A DNA stretch of 64,000 nucleotides from Luscinia megarhynchos (GCA_034336665.1 CM067589.1:1497720-1561719), one strand, 5' to 3'; numbered from the stretch's first letter, positions 1 to 13,250 are shown. The notes: generated by a model not told the origin, from the letters alone. Numbers and translations are program-made.

Positions 1-205
1 GGATCCATAAAAATCTTGGGGGTCCATGAAACATTTGGGGATCCATAAAAAAACTTGGGGATCCATAAAACACTTTCCAGATCCACAAAACACTTTCCAG
101 ATCCATAAAACACTTGGGGATCCATAAAACCCTTTCCAGATCCATAAAACATTTTCCAGATCCATAAAACAATTTCCAGCTCCACAAAACACTTCCCAGA
201 TGCAT
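1..205. repeat. Tandem repeat, ~21-base unit (window edge)
   Basis: About nine imperfect copies of a unit around AGATCCATAAAACA, alternating CACTTGGGG and CACTTTCCAG endings. The array is cut by the left edge of the window. No coding potential is visible. Confidence 0.75.
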
Positions 206-930
206 GGAAAGCCCCGGAGATCCCTCAGATCCGGATCCAGAACCGGGCACTGCTGCCCGTCCCTTTCCCGGCTCCCCCGGCTGTGGAACAGCCGAAATTC
301 CCCAGGAATGTTTTTTGGGAACACCAGTTTAGGACATTTTCGTGCTGGGATCTCTGCAGGGGAAGTGTCCCAGGCCTGGTGGAATTATCCCTGCCCGTGG
401 AAGGGCTTTAGGGTCGCCTCATCCCAAACCATTCCCGGTTTTCTGGAGCCCAGGGAAGCGCTTCCCCCTTGGCCCGCCCGGCTCCTCTCCAGCACAACCC
501 GGGCTGAGCCGAGCCGGGCCGGGCCAGGACACCCCGCAATTTCCGGGGATGCCACCGCGGCCGCGTCCCTTTGATGGGACCTTCCCTGGACCGCGATCCC
601 AGTGCCGGGAAAGCTCCGGGAATGCGGGGCCGCTCTGGGCAGCGCAAACAGGAAACCGGGGCCGGAGCCCCGGAGCCGCCCCGCCCTGGCCCGGGGCGCT
701 GGGCACAGCCCGAGCCGCCTCTCCCGGCGCTGCTCCCGCTCCCGTGACGCGTTGTTGTTGTGGATGAGAAATTCCAGGAGCGTGGATGGCCCTTGGCTTC
801 GGGGGCGGCGTCACCGCCTGAGGTTTTTGGGGTTAAATGCACACAGGTGCCGACCTTAGAGGCCCGACGGGATTTGGGGCCAGGTTTGTCCTGTAAGGGG
901 AGGAGAAGGATGGGGATGGACGGAAGGGAT
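206..930. other. Unique GC-rich spacer
   Basis: Low-repeat, GC-rich sequence. Long open frames on both strands are a by-product of base composition: they run into the neighbouring repeat and show no recognisable domain. I see no exon, RNA gene or promoter here. Confidence 0.5.
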
Positions 931-934
931 GATG

Positions 935-1680
935 GAGGGAGCAGGAATCCCAAACTAGGGGAGAGCAGGAATCCCAGACCAGGGGAGAGGAACAATCCCA
1001 AACCATGGGAGAGCAGGAATCCCAAACCATGGGACAGGAATAATCCCAAACCATGGGACAGGAACAATCCCAAACCAGGGGACAGGAACAATCCCAAACC
1101 AGGGGAGAGGAGCAATCCCAAACCAGGGGACAGGAATAATCCCAAACTATGGGACAGGAGCAATCCCAAACTATGGGACAGGAGCAATCCCAAACCAGGG
1201 GAGAGGAGCAATCCCAAACCAGGGGACAGGAATAATCCCAAACTATGGGACAGGAATAATCCCAAACTACGGGACAGGAACAATCCCAAACCAGGGGACA
1301 GGAACAATCCCAAACTATGGGACAGGAGCAATCCCAAACTATGGGACAGGAGCAATCCCAAACTATGGGACAGGAACAATCCCAAACCAGAGGACAGGAA
1401 CAATCCCAAACCAGGGGACAGGAACAATCCCAAACCAGAGGACAGGAGCAATCCCAAACTACGGGAGAGGAACAGTCCCAAAGCAGGGGACAGGAGCAAT
1501 CCCAAACCGGGGGACAGGAGCAATCCCAAACCAGGGGAGAGGAACAATCCCAAACCAGGGGACAGGAACAATCCCAAACCGGGGGAGAGGAACAATCCCA
1601 AACCAGGGGACAGGAGCAATCCCAAACCAGGGGACAGGAGCAATCCCAAAGCGGGGCAGAGGAGCAGCAATCCCCAGGGC
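935..1680. repeat. 24-base minisatellite, ~31 copies
   Basis: A unit built from GGGGACAGGAACAATCCCAA plus a short CCA linker repeats in register for about 740 bases. Because 24 is a multiple of three, both strands stay open and give long eight-residue repetitive open frames. These have no splice or start context and I do not call them genes. Confidence 0.9.
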
Positions 1681-2520
1681 TGAGTCACCTCCCGGCGCTC
1701 CCAGCCCGTAGAGGGAGCTGCTGGCGCTCGGAACGGCCGGGCTGCAGCCACGATCCCGGCCCTGCTGTTACACAAGAGCGGGATGCTGGAATTCCTGCCG
1801 GCGTGGCCGGAGCTGCGGGACAGGCGCACTCGGGGTCCCTCAGACCACCCCGGATCTCTCTGCGTTCCCTTCCCAGCCCGGGGACGGATCCCTGACCCGG
1901 TCCCGCTGAGTGAGGGACGAGCGGAGCGTGCGGGGATCCCCCGAGCCGTGCGGGGAACGCTCAGCTCCAGACTCCATCCAGAAATCCCGGGAGCTTTCCT
2001 GGGAAATGCCGGGGGCAGGGAACGGGGACGGGGAACGGGGACGGGGAATGGGATGAGGGAATGGGATGAGGGAACGGGATGAGGGAATGGGATGAGGGAA
2101 TGGGATGAGGGCTCTGCATCCTCCTGCAGCAGGGACTGTCCCTGGGGATCTCTGAAACCCAAATAAATCCCTTGGGATCCTGATCCCCAAATTCCTGGGG
2201 GTTTCTGCCACCCAAATCCTTTGGGATCCTGATCCCCAAATCCCTTGGGGTCTCTACAACCCAAATCTCTTGGAATCCTGATCCTTCAATCCCTGGGAAT
2301 CTCTGCTTCCCAAATTCCTTGGGATCTCTGCAACCCAAATCCCTTGGAATCCTGATCCCCCAAATTCCTTGGGGATCTCTGCAACCCAAATAAATCCTTT
2401 GGGATCCTGGTCCCCAAATCCCTGGGGATCTCTGAATCCAATCCTTGGGGATCTCTGCAACCCAAATAAATCCCTTGGGATCCTGCTCCCCAAATCCTGC
2501 AGGGATCTCTGCAGGAGCCC
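1681..2520. repeat. Spacer with two short arrays
   Basis: Bases 1,681-2,010 are unique and GC-rich. From about 2,020 to 2,115 there is a GGGATGAGGGAAT-type array. From about 2,130 to 2,520 an approximately 45-50 base unit repeats, built on CAACCCAAATAAATCC and GGGATCCTGATCCCCAAAT. Confidence 0.7.
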
Positions 2521-2734
2521 TGGATGGAGTTGTTTGGAGTTGTTTTTATTTTTTCCCAGCACGAGCTGAAGTTCGTCTGCGTTTTCCCGGGATTTCTCCA
2601 GTTGGGACAAACATTTGTAACCAAATTAAATCCAACCACAGCAAAAGGAGCCAACAGGAAACCTCCGGCTCCAATCACCCAAAATCCTCCGAGGATGCGG
2701 GGACGGGAGCCTGGGAAAGCAGCTCGGGGCTGGG

Positions 2735-3205
2735 AAAAGGGACACAGGGACTGGCTGGGAAAAAAGGGACACAGGGACTGGCTGGGAAAAAAGGGACACA
2801 GGGACGGACTGGCTGCCACCACAGGGGCGACCCGAGTCCCTGCAGACTCCCAGCCACGTCCCTTCATCCCGTGGATTTATCCCATCCCATTAATTTATCC
2901 CATCCCTATGGATTCATCCCATCCCGTGAATTTATCCCATGGATTTATCCCATCCCTTGGATTTATCTCATCCCATGAATTTATTCCATTGTGTGAATTT
3001 ATCCCATGGATTTATCCCATCCCATGAATTTATCCCATCCCATGAATTTATCCCATCCCGTGGATTTATCCCATCCCGTGGATTTATCCCATCCCGTGGA
3101 TTTATCCCATCCCTTGGATTTATCTCATCCCATGAATTTATTCCATTGTGTGAATTTATCCCATGGATTTATCCCATCCCATGAATTCATCCCATCCCAC
3201 GGATT
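2735..3205. repeat. Two short minisatellites
   Basis: Three copies of a 26-base GACTGGCTGGGAAAAAAGGG unit lie at 2,735-2,815. An 18-base unit, TTTATCCCATCCCGTGGA and variants, follows from about 2,865 to 3,205 in some 18 copies. Nothing coding. Confidence 0.8.
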
Positions 3206-3740
3206 CAGTTTGAACATCTGAATTCTCCTGCCAGCCCCATCCCCGGGATCTGATCCCACCTCCCGCACCCCCCAAATCCCAAATCCCGGGGATGGAATCC
3301 CACCGGCTCCCCCTCTCCAGGAGCCTCTCCCAGCCCTGCCTGGAGCACATCCCAAATCCCGGGGGAATTTTCATCCTTTCTTCTCGCCGGCTTTTTCTTT
3401 GCTTTTCTTTTTTTTTCTTTTTTTTTCTTTTTAATTAAGCGAAATTAAATTTCTGCAGCATCCCCGGTTTCATTATCCCAGCTCTCCACCGGAGGCATCG
3501 CTCCGAGTCCCTCGGCACGGGTTGGACAGCGCCGGGAATGCTCGGTCCAGGCTCTTCCCACTTTTCCTCGCTCCCTCCCTCCCCTCTCCCGGCTCCGCTC
3601 CGGCCCCGGGGCAGCTCCGGGGCTCCGGCGCTGCCCGAGCCGCGCTTCAAAGGCTCCGGGAGCTCCCCGGGCTCCCCCGGCATTAATCACCGCCCTGGCA
3701 CCCGGATTGTCCCGGGGGGTCCTCAGGGAATGGGGGTCGG
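3206..3740. other. Low-repeat island with T-rich tract
   Basis: Mostly unique sequence. A T-rich tract (3,385-3,435) runs into TTAATTAAGCGAAATTAAAT at about 3,433-3,452, a small homeodomain-type AT cluster in otherwise GC-rich DNA. It could be a regulatory element of the DLX pair. That is inference from motif content and position only. Confidence 0.35.
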
Positions 3741-3744
3741 GTCC

Positions 3745-4145
3745 CCAGGGGTGGGGTATTTCCATTTTGGTGGGTTTGGGGTCCCCACAGATGGGATATT
3801 TCCATTTTGGGGTCCCCAGGGATGGGATATTTCCATTTTGGTGGGTTTGGGGTCCCCACAGATGGGATATTTCCATTTTGGGGTCCCCAGGGATGGGATA
3901 TTTCCATTCTGGGGGATTTGGGCTCCCCAGGGATGGGATATTTCCATTTGGGGGTCCTCAGGGATGGGATATTTCCATTTGGGGGGTTTTGAGGTCCCCA
4001 GGGATGGGATATTTCCATTTTGGGGTCCCCAGGGATGGGATATTTCCATTCTGGGGGATTTGGGCTCCCCAAGGATGGGATATTTCCATTTGGGGGTCCT
4101 CAGGGATGGGATATTTCCATTTGGGGGGTTTTGGGGTCCCCAGGC
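3745..4145. repeat. ~35-base minisatellite, ~11 copies
   Basis: Units share GGGATGGGATATTTCCATTT followed by a G-rich linker with GGTCCCCAG. The spacing alternates between about 31 and 40 bases. Confidence 0.85.
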
Positions 4146-4828
4146 AGGGCTGGAGGTGACAAACGGGGGCAGAGGAAGGTGGGGTTGGATGTGGGGGGCT
4201 GGGAATGTTCCCCTGGAGAAGGGAAGGATCCAGGAGAGCTCAGAGCCCCTGCCAGGACCCAAAGGGAGAGCGGGCTGGGGACAAGGGATGGAGGGACAGG
4301 ACACCGGGAATGGCTCCCGCTGGGAAAGGGCAGGGCTGGCTGGGATTTTGGGATGGAATTCCCGGCTGGGATGGGACGCCCAGAGCAGCCGTGGCTGCCC
4401 CGGATCCCTGGAGTGTCCCAGACCCCGCGGTGTCCCTGCCGGGGGGTGGGATTTGGGGTCCTTCCAAACCAAACCATTCCCGGATTTGGTGATCCCAGGA
4501 GATTCAGGGGGATGCGTGGGATGATGCAGATCCCGATTTCCATCTCCAGATTCCGATCTGCCGCACTTCCTCTCTCCCCGCTCAGATAAAGATCCCGGGC
4601 GGGCAGGGCTGGGTTTCTCCGCTCCCGCAGCCCCGCCCGGCCCCGGCGAGGCCTCTCCCGGCTCCGGGGGATGGGAGGCGGCGGGGCCGGGGCAGGCGCC
4701 GCCTTCCGTGGGTGTTTTCCAGGGAGAAACCGGGCTGGAGCCGGCACCTGCCGGAGCAGGTGACTCGGGCGTGAGGAATGCGGGCCGGGATGTGGGCTGG
4801 CATCGGCACTGCGGGTGGTGTCGGACGG
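4146..4828. other. Unique GC-rich spacer
   Basis: Non-repetitive sequence between a minisatellite and the AT-rich island. Open frames on both strands reflect GC content only. No feature recognised. Confidence 0.4.
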
Positions 4829-5312
4829 TGCAGGACAGACCCAAAAACTTAAAATATTCTGTTCTTTAGGTTAGTATTTTATTATAGGGCGTGGGTATAA
4901 GAGAGAGCTTAGAGCAAGAGAGAGTCAAGAGAGCGATTTTCGGTTTTACAACACAATAAGTACTTTTCCCTAATGAATATTACAATTTTCACTAACCAAT
5001 CTAATACAAAATACTAATTTCCTAATATTTGCATGCAACCTATAAGATTCCCTAAATTCCCGTGTTTTATGGCTTTCTTATCTGTAACTCTTATCTTCAG
5101 ACCTTTCCTGCCAGGTTTGGGGCAGGATGTCTGTTGGCTCTTTAGTATTTGTAGCATTTGGTATTATCTAAACAAAAGAAGAAAACTCAAACCTTAACAT
5201 GACTATTTTCAATGTCTATGTTAAATACTGCAAACATCTCAATTTCATCTGTTGTGCCAGAACTACTTGCTAAGCACTGATATAATTTTGATATTACCTC
5301 CCCAACAGGGGA
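4829..5312. mobile_element. LTR-retroelement-like AT-rich island
   Basis: About 480 bases of AT-rich, non-repetitive sequence with sharp compositional borders in GC-rich flanks. The left end begins TGCAGGACAG, consistent with a TG...CA terminus. Inside are an octamer (ATTTGCAT, 5,027-5,034), a TATAAGAGAG-like stretch near 4,891 and, on the minus strand, AATAAA at 4,883-4,878. These fit a solo LTR or truncated endogenous retrovirus. I could not identify an unambiguous target-site duplication, the family or the orientation, and no retroviral protein domain is recognisable. A non-LTR AT-rich insertion is the alternative. Confidence 0.4.
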
Positions 5313-5639
5313 GGAGATGCAGGGAAAGATCCCAACAGGAGACGGGAAGGGACAATCCAGAGCGGGATCATCCCCGCGGGCTCTGGAGCAAAAATCTGGA
5401 GAGGTTTTGGGGTGGTGGGGATTCAGGAGAGGAAGTGGGGGAAGGATAAAAGGGCTGGGGGTGGGGGAAATCCTCGGCCCTGCTGGGAACGGCCGCACGG
5501 AGGAGGAATTCCAAAATCCCCAAACCACTTCCTTCGGGGTCAGGAGCTGGAGGAGCCCCGGGTCGGCCTGGGACGGTTCCCCTCCTCCCCGAGACGCTCC
5601 TGCGGGGATGGATTCGCTCTCCGGATCCCGCTCCTGTTT

Positions 5640-6902
<1,263 letters not shown>

Positions 6903-7029
6903 TGACCAAGCTCTGGCAGCTGAGGTGGCCCCGGCGTGAGCCAAGCTCCACCTCCTGCCCCCGGGGCTGCGGCCAGGATCCTGCTCGGCTCGGGAATCCG
7001 GGGAGGATTGGCAGGGCCTGGAGAGGCTG

Positions 7030-7345
7030 TCCCGGCTGTCCCCGCTGTCCCCGTTGTCCCCTCTGCCCCCGCTGTCCCCGCTGTACCCTCTGTCCCCGCT
7101 GTACCCTCTGTCCCCGCTGTACCCTCTGTCCCCGCTGTCCCGGCTGTCCCCTCTGTCCCCGCTGTCCCCGAGCCCTGCCCCAGGTCCTGGCAGGGGACAG
7201 GAGCTGCTGCTCCTTGGTGGCCTCGCAGTGCTTGAAAATAAAGGCGTTAAAAGGATGGGGAATTTTTTTCCATGAGCGGACAGTGAAGGAACGAGAGAGA
7301 ATCCTTCCTCCTCCTCCTCCTCCTCCTCCTCCTGCTGCTGCTGCT
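7030..7345. repeat. 9-base array and triplet tracts
   Basis: TGTCCCCGC and TGTACCCTC units alternate at 7,030-7,180. A (CCT)n tract joined to (CTG)n lies at about 7,301-7,345. The GC-rich sequence between them shows no feature. Confidence 0.75.
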
Positions 7346-7424
7346 GCCCAGGGTGGCCCTGGGTGGCCCCGGACCCGCTGGCAGCGCCGGCAGCGGCAGC
7401 TCCGCGATTACTCACGGGGAGCCG

Positions 7425-7652
7425 ATGGGAAAGATGGGAAAGATGGGAAAGATTAAAAATATGGAAAAGATGGGAAAGATGGGAAAGATTAAAAATATGG
7501 AAAATATGGAAAAGATGGGAAAGATGGAAAAGATGGAAAAGATGGAAAAGATGGGAAAGATGGAAAAGATGGGAAAGATGGGAAAGATGAGAAAGATGGA
7601 AAAGATTAAAAATATGGAAAAGACTAAAAATATGGAAAAGATGGACAGAGGG
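7425..7652. repeat. 9-base minisatellite GATGGGAAA
   Basis: About 24 copies of GATGGGAAA or GATGGAAAA, interrupted by ATTAAAAATATGGAAAA variants. This is purine-only on the plus strand over long stretches. Confidence 0.85.
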
Positions 7653-7689
7653 CACTGGTTCCTTCAGTGACCGCAGCTGGAGCTGAGCT

Positions 7690-7787
7690 CAGCCAGAGGG
7701 ACAGGGACAGGGACAGGAATGAGAATAGGGACAGGGACTGGAGCAAGGGACAAGGGACAGGGACAGAGACAGGAACGGGGAGAGGAG

Positions 7788-7840
<53 letters not shown>

Positions 7841-8310
7841 AAAGAGACAGGGACAAGGGACAAGGGACAAGGGACAAGGATGGGGACGGGGCAATGGACA
7901 GGGACAGGGACAAGGGACAGGGATGGGGACAGGACACAGGGACAGGGACAGGGACAGAGACAGGGGACAAGGGACAAGGGACAAGGGACAAGGGACAAGG
8001 GACAAGGGGCAAGGAGAAGGATGGGGACAGAGGCAATGGACAGGGGACAGGAACTAGGAACAAGGAACAAGGATGGGGACAGGGACAGGACACAGGGATA
8101 GGGACAAGGGACAGGGATGGGGACAGGGATGGAAACAGGAACAAGGGACAGGGATGGGAACAAGGGACAAGGACAGGGACCGACACAGGGACAGGACACA
8201 GGGACAGGGACAGGGACAGGACACAGAGACAAGGAACAGGGATGGGGACGGGGCAATGGACAGGGGACAGGAACAAGGGACAGGGACAGGGACAAGGGAC
8301 AGGGGACATC
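7690..8310. repeat. Hexamer array GGGACA
   Basis: A 620-base array of GGGACA/ACAAGG hexamers with longer higher-order variants (GGATGGGGACAGG). The following 8,311-8,685 is unique GC-rich sequence without a recognisable feature. Confidence 0.85.
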
Positions 8311-8689
8311 CCTCCCTGGGTGACAGGGCGGCTCTGGCACCGCTGGGAATGTTCTGGCACCACCGTGCCCACTCCCGTTCCAAACCCAACCCAACCCCCC
8401 GCTCACCCCACCCGGCAGCTGCGCCCAAATCCTCGGGACGGGGACAAAGGGCGTGAAACGGGACCCAGGTGCGATTTCCCGACACAGGGGACAAAAGCTC
8501 GGCCCGGGAGGAGCCGGACCCGGCCCCGGCTCGGGTTACGCTGGCCTGGCTGCTCCGGGATTAGGGAATTCCAGCCCCATCCAGCGCCCGTGGAGCGCGA
8601 ATAACCGGGGAGCTGCAAGGGGCGGGGGGCGCTCGGTGGGAAAGGACCGGCGGGGCGGCGGGGAACGGGAGGGGCCGGGAACGGGGGGT

Positions 8690-9085
8690 TTGCCTTTAAA
8701 CCCGGGATTTATCCTCAAACCTGGGATTTACCTTCCAACCTTGGATTTGCATTCAAACCTGGGATTTTTTACCTTCAAACCTGAGATTTTTTTCCTTCAA
8801 ACCTGGGATTTTTTGCTTTCAAACCTGAGATTTTTTACCTTCAAACCTGGGATTTTTTACTTTCAAACCTGGAATTTTTTACCTTCAAACCTGAGATTTG
8901 CATTCAAACTTGAGATTTTTTTACTTTCAAACCTGGGATTTTTTGCCTTCAAACCTGAGATTTTTGGCTTTCAAACCCGGGATTTTTTACCTTCAAACCC
9001 GGGATTTTTAGCTTTCAAACCCGGGATTTTTTACCTTCAAACCTGAGATTTTTTACCTTCAAACCTGAGATTTTTGGCTTTCCAA
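8690..9085. repeat. ~23-base minisatellite, ~17 copies
   Basis: Units of CTTCAAACCTGGGATTTTTT with variable T-run length. Sequence to about 9,410 is unique and GC-rich, with no exon recognised. Confidence 0.85.
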
Positions 9086-9404
9086 CCAGGTGTTTTTGGC
9101 CTCCCGCTGGGTTTTTGGCCGGGGGAGGGGCAGGGCGGCGCTGCGGGGCTCCTGCGCCACCCGCGCCGCGGGGACGCTCCCGGGGACAGGAAAACCCACG
9201 GCGGGGCGCGGGTGATTTTTGGAGGGGTGGCCGCTCCCCGGGACGGGACCGGAAGATCCTGCCCGGTTTTGGGAGGGTGTCCCGGTGCCACAGCCGCCCT
9301 GATGATGTCGCATCCCCCGGGGCGAGTCCCCGGCGCCCTCCCGGCCGTGCCCGGGGCGGCTTTGGCACCGCCGGGGTGGCAGCGGCTGCGCCCGCCCCGG
9401 AGAC

Positions 9405-9445
9405 TCCTGGGCGCCTCTTAATGACATTAATTACACATTCACTGT
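9405..9445. promoter_or_regulatory. Homeodomain-site cluster (candidate element)
   Basis: CTTAATGACATTAATTACAC (9,417-9,436) packs a TAATGA and a TAATTA core into GC-rich unique DNA upstream of DLX4. DLX, MSX and related homeodomains bind TAATTR. Enhancer function is inference. Confidence 0.3.
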
Positions 9446-9719
9446 CCCCGCGTGTCCCTCCCGAGCTGCCCCGGGATGGAAATGCCCGGCGCGTGCTGCC
9501 GGGGCTGTCACCGCCGCTAATGACCCCCCCGCCAGCGTGGGGACACGGCGGGTGACACGGCGGGTGACATTGGCGCTGCCCCGACCGGCCCGGGGGACCC
9601 CGGGGCGCTGCCTCGGGCTCTGCTGGGTGGCTCTGGGTGGCTCCGGGTGGCTCCGGGCTTTGGGGACACGGCTGTGACCGCCCGCGGCAGCGGGGCCGGC
9701 TGGGGGGTGGGGGATGTCG

Positions 9720-10170
9720 CTGATTGTCCCTGAGTGTCCGTGTGTCCGTGCGTGTCCCTGTGTGTGTCTCTGCGTGTCCGTGTGTGTCCGTGTGTGTCCC
9801 TGAGTGTCCGTGTGTCCTCGTGTGTGTCCGTGTGTGTCCCCGTGTGTGTCCCTGCGTGTCCGTGTGTCCATGTGTCGCCGTGTCCCTGCGTGTCCCTGCG
9901 TGTCCCTGCGTGTCCGTGCGTGTCCCTGCGTGTCCCTGCGTCGGTGTGTGTGTGTGTCCGTGTGTGTCCCTGTGTCCCCGTGTGTGTCCCTGCGTGTCCC
10001 TGTGTCCATGTGTCGCCGTGTCCCTGCGTGTCCCTGTGTGTCCGTGCGTGTCCCTGCGTGTCCGTGTGTGTCCGTGTGTCTCTGAGTGTCCGTGTGTGTC
10101 CGTGTGTCCCTGCGTGTCCCTGCGTGTCCCTGTGTGTCCCTGCGTGTCCCTGCGTGTCCGTGTGTGATGT
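9720..10170. repeat. 10-base TG-rich minisatellite
   Basis: About 45 copies of TGTCCCTGCG, TGTCCGTGTG and relatives, with short (TG)n runs. Long open frames in it are compositional. Confidence 0.9.
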
Positions 10171-10224
10171 CACTGCCAGCCCTGCCCTTGTCACCCTGCC
10201 AGGGTCCCGCCGGTCTCTGTCACC

Positions 10225-10570
10225 TGAGATGTCACAGGATGGTGTCTGGGATGTTCCCAATCCCCGGAATAATCTCTGGGATGTTCCCAATCCCCAGGAT
10301 GATCTCTGGGATGTTCCCAAATCCCTGGGATGATCTTTGGGATGTTCCCAATCCCTCAGGATGAGCCCCGGGATGTTCCAAATCCCCCAAATGATCTCTG
10401 AGATGTTCCCAATCCCCGGGATGATCTCTGAGATGTTCCCAATCCCCGGGATGATCTCTGGAATGCTCTCAATCCCCCGGGATGAGCCCTGGGATGTTCC
10501 CAATCCCCCAAATGATTTCTGGGATGTTCCCAATCCCCCAAACGATCTCTGGGATGTTCCCAATCCCCCC
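10225..10570. repeat. 30-base minisatellite, ~11 copies
   Basis: Units share ATGATCTCTGGGATGTTCCC and AATCCCC in a regular 30-base period. Confidence 0.9.
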
Positions 10571-10689
10571 GCTTCCCCTTCCCCGATCCCGCTCCCGACC
10601 CCGGCTCCTCTCTCCAGGGAAATCCCACACGAGGAACTTTGCTGGGGCTCGGGAATTCGGCCCCAGAGGCTCCAAGAATTCCTCGCACC

Positions 10690-10840
10690 CTGCGCGCGAG
10701 GAGAACAAAAACAAAAACAAAAACAAAAACAAACCCAGCCAAAAAACCAGAAACGTCACGAGGAGAGGAACAATTTCCTCCACCGCTAATTGTCCCTCTG
10801 TTAATTAATGAGTGTGGGGGCGCTGATTAGGATCTCCCCA
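10690..10840. promoter_or_regulatory. A-rich tract and homeodomain-site cluster
   Basis: A (CAAAAA)n tract at 10,705-10,735 is followed by unique sequence with GCTAATTG (10,785-10,792), TTAATTAATGAG (10,801-10,812) and GATTAG (10,825-10,830). TAATTG and TAATTA are the core sites of distal-less proteins. This is a candidate auto- or cross-regulatory element; the evidence is motif density only. Confidence 0.35.
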
Positions 10841-10914
10841 AAGCCACAGGTCCTGGCTGGGGACAGCGGTGACCCCGCGGGGCTGAGCCTCACCCGGACC
10901 AGGAGAGGGGTCCT

Positions 10915-11310
10915 GGATTTGGGAAGCTCTGTGGGGCTGGATTTGGGATTTGGGATCTGGGATCCGAGACTGAGATTTGGGAAATGTGATTTGGGATCTG
11001 GGAAATGAGATTTGGAGTCTGGGATCTGGGGTTGAGATTTGAGATCTGGGATCTGGAATTGAGATTTGGGATCTGGGATTTGGGAATTGAAATTTGGGAT
11101 CTGGGGTTGAGATTTGGGATATGGGGTCTGGGGCTGAGATTTGGGAAATGTGATTTGGGATCTGGGAAATGAGATTTCGAGTCTGGGATCTGGGGTTGAG
11201 ATTTGAGATCTGGGATCTGGAATTAAGATGTGGGATCTGGAATTGAGATTTGGGATCTGGGATTTGGGAGTTGAAATTTGGGATCCGGGGTTGAGATTTG
11301 GGATCTGGGC
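10915..11310. repeat. GGGATCTGGGATTTGG-type minisatellite
   Basis: Irregular tandem repetition of GAGATTTGGGATCTGGGA with units of about 14-30 bases. The region is purine-rich on the plus strand. Confidence 0.8.
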
Positions 11311-11404
11311 CGGGGCTGGAGTGACCACAGGAGGGTCCGGCTCCTTTCCAGCCTCTCCAGCTCCGGGAATTCGGGAATGAAGGTTCCAAACCCGCTTTTA
11401 GTGC

Positions 11405-11615
11405 TTCCCTTCCCAAATTAGCGCCGCCAGACCGGCGCTAACGAGTGGAATAATTGATTAAATCTGTCCCATTTCTGCCTCGCACCTTTCCCGAAGGTTT
11501 CCAGATGTGGAATAATTAATTATCCCCCAAAGTGGGCGGGGAATTCCCATAGAGAGGAAAATTGTGCCCGCAATTAATGGCAGGCTCTTAATGAGCTCTC
11601 CAAAGAAGGGCCGGG
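11405..11615. promoter_or_regulatory. Homeodomain-rich unique island (candidate enhancer)
   Basis: A 200-base non-repetitive island between two minisatellites, about 5 kb upstream of DLX4. It has TAATTGATTA (11,451-11,460), AATAATTAATTATCCC (11,510-11,525), CAATTAATGG (11,571-11,580) and CTTAATGAGC (11,587-11,596), plus a GGGCGGGG box. It has the densest TAATTR content of the 5' half of the window. Vertebrate Dlx pairs are known to use flanking and intergenic enhancers. Whether this is one needs comparison with other birds. Confidence 0.4.
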
Positions 11616-11654
11616 ATGGGGAGCGACCCTCTGGGGGCTGGGGCTCAGCTCTGC

Positions 11655-13250
11655 CGGCCGGAATGACCGGGAGTGACCGGGAGTGACCGGGAATGGATGG
11701 GAATGGACGGGAATGACCGGGAGTGACCGGGAATGGACGAGAATGAGCGGGAATGACCGGGAATGGACGGGAAGGACCGGGAATGGGCGGGATTGACCGG
11801 GAATGGACGGGAATGGACGGGAATGACCGGGAGTGACCGGGAGTGACCGGGAAGGACCGGGAATGGATGGGAATGGATGGGAATGGACGGGAATGAGCGG
11901 GAGTGACCGCGAATGGACGGGAATGGATGGGAATGGACGGGAATTAACGGGAATGACCGGGAGTGACCGGGAATGGACGGGAATAGACGGGAATGACCGG
12001 GAGTGACCGGGAATGACCGGGAGTGACCGGGAATGGACGGGAATGAGCGGGAATGGACGGGAATGACCGGGAGTGACCGGGAATGACCGGGAATGGACGG
12101 GAATGGACGGGAATGACCGGGAGTGAACGGGAATGGACGGGATTGACCGGGACTGAACGGGAATGAGCGGGAATGAACGGCCGGGAATGGACAGGAATGA
12201 ATGGGAATGAATGGGAATGGGCGGGAATGAATGGGCATTAACGGGAATGACCGGGAGTGAACGGGAATGGATGGGAATGGACGGGAATGGACGGGAATTA
12301 ACGGGAATGGATTAGAATGAATGGGAATGAATGGGAACGGAGGGGAATTAACGGAAATGACCGGGACTGAATGGGAATGGGCGGGAGTGAGCGGGAATGA
12401 ATGGGAATGGACGGGAAGGACCGGGAATAAATGGGAGTGAACGGGAATGGACGGGAAGGACCGGGAATAAACGGGAGTGAACGGGAATGGACGAATGGGA
12501 ATGGACGAGAATGAGCCAGAATGGATGGCAATGGACGGGAATGGATAGGAATGAATGGGAATGGATAGGAACGGACGGGAAATAACGAGAATGAACGGGA
12601 ATGAACGGGAATGAACGGGAAGGATCAGGAATGACCGATAATGGATGGGAATGGACGGCCGGGAATGACCAGGAAGGACCGGGAATGAACGGGAATTAAC
12701 GGCCGGGAAAGGACGGGAATGAACGGCCGGGAATGAACGGGAATGAATGGGAATGAACGGGAATGGACGGGAATGAACGGGAATTAACGGCCGGGAAAGG
12801 ACGGGAATGAACGGCCGGGAATGAATGGGAATGAATGGGAATGAACGGGAATGAATGGGAATAAACGGGAATGAACGGGAATGAACGGGAATGGACGGGA
12901 ATGAATGGGAATGAACGGGAATGGACTAGAATGAACGGGAATGAACGGGAATGAACGGTCGGGAATGGCCGGGAATGACGGGGAATGAACAGGAATGAAT
13001 GGGAATGAACGAGGATGAAAGAGGATGGCCGGGAATGAACTGGAATTAAAGAATGGGAATGAACGGGAAAGAACTGGAATGAACGGCCGGGAATGGACGG
13101 GAATGAACGGGAATGAACGGGAATAAACGGGAATGAATGGGAATGAACGGGAATGGACGGGAATGAATGGGAATGAGAGGGAATGAACGGGAATAAACGG
13201 GAATGAACGGGAATGAACGGCCGGGAATGGACGGGAATGATCGGGAATGA
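11655..13250. repeat. 10-base GGAATGAACG satellite-like array, 1.6 kb
   Basis: Roughly 155 copies of a decamer GGGAATGAAC/GGGAATGGAC/GGGAGTGACC, the longest simple array in the window. It contains GGAATG about every 10 bases. Long minus-strand open frames rich in HSRSFP are products of the repeat. Confidence 0.95.

Noticed and set aside
408..2264. A 618-codon minus-strand open frame, and similar long frames at 760-1,683, 5,688-6,905 and 6,158-6,793
   Set aside because: They run through minisatellites whose period is a multiple of three, have low-complexity products, no domain and no splice context.
3745..4145. CArG or NF-kB sites in the GGGATATTTCCATTTTGG repeat
   Set aside because: The matches are one base off both consensus lengths, so I do not claim a binding array.
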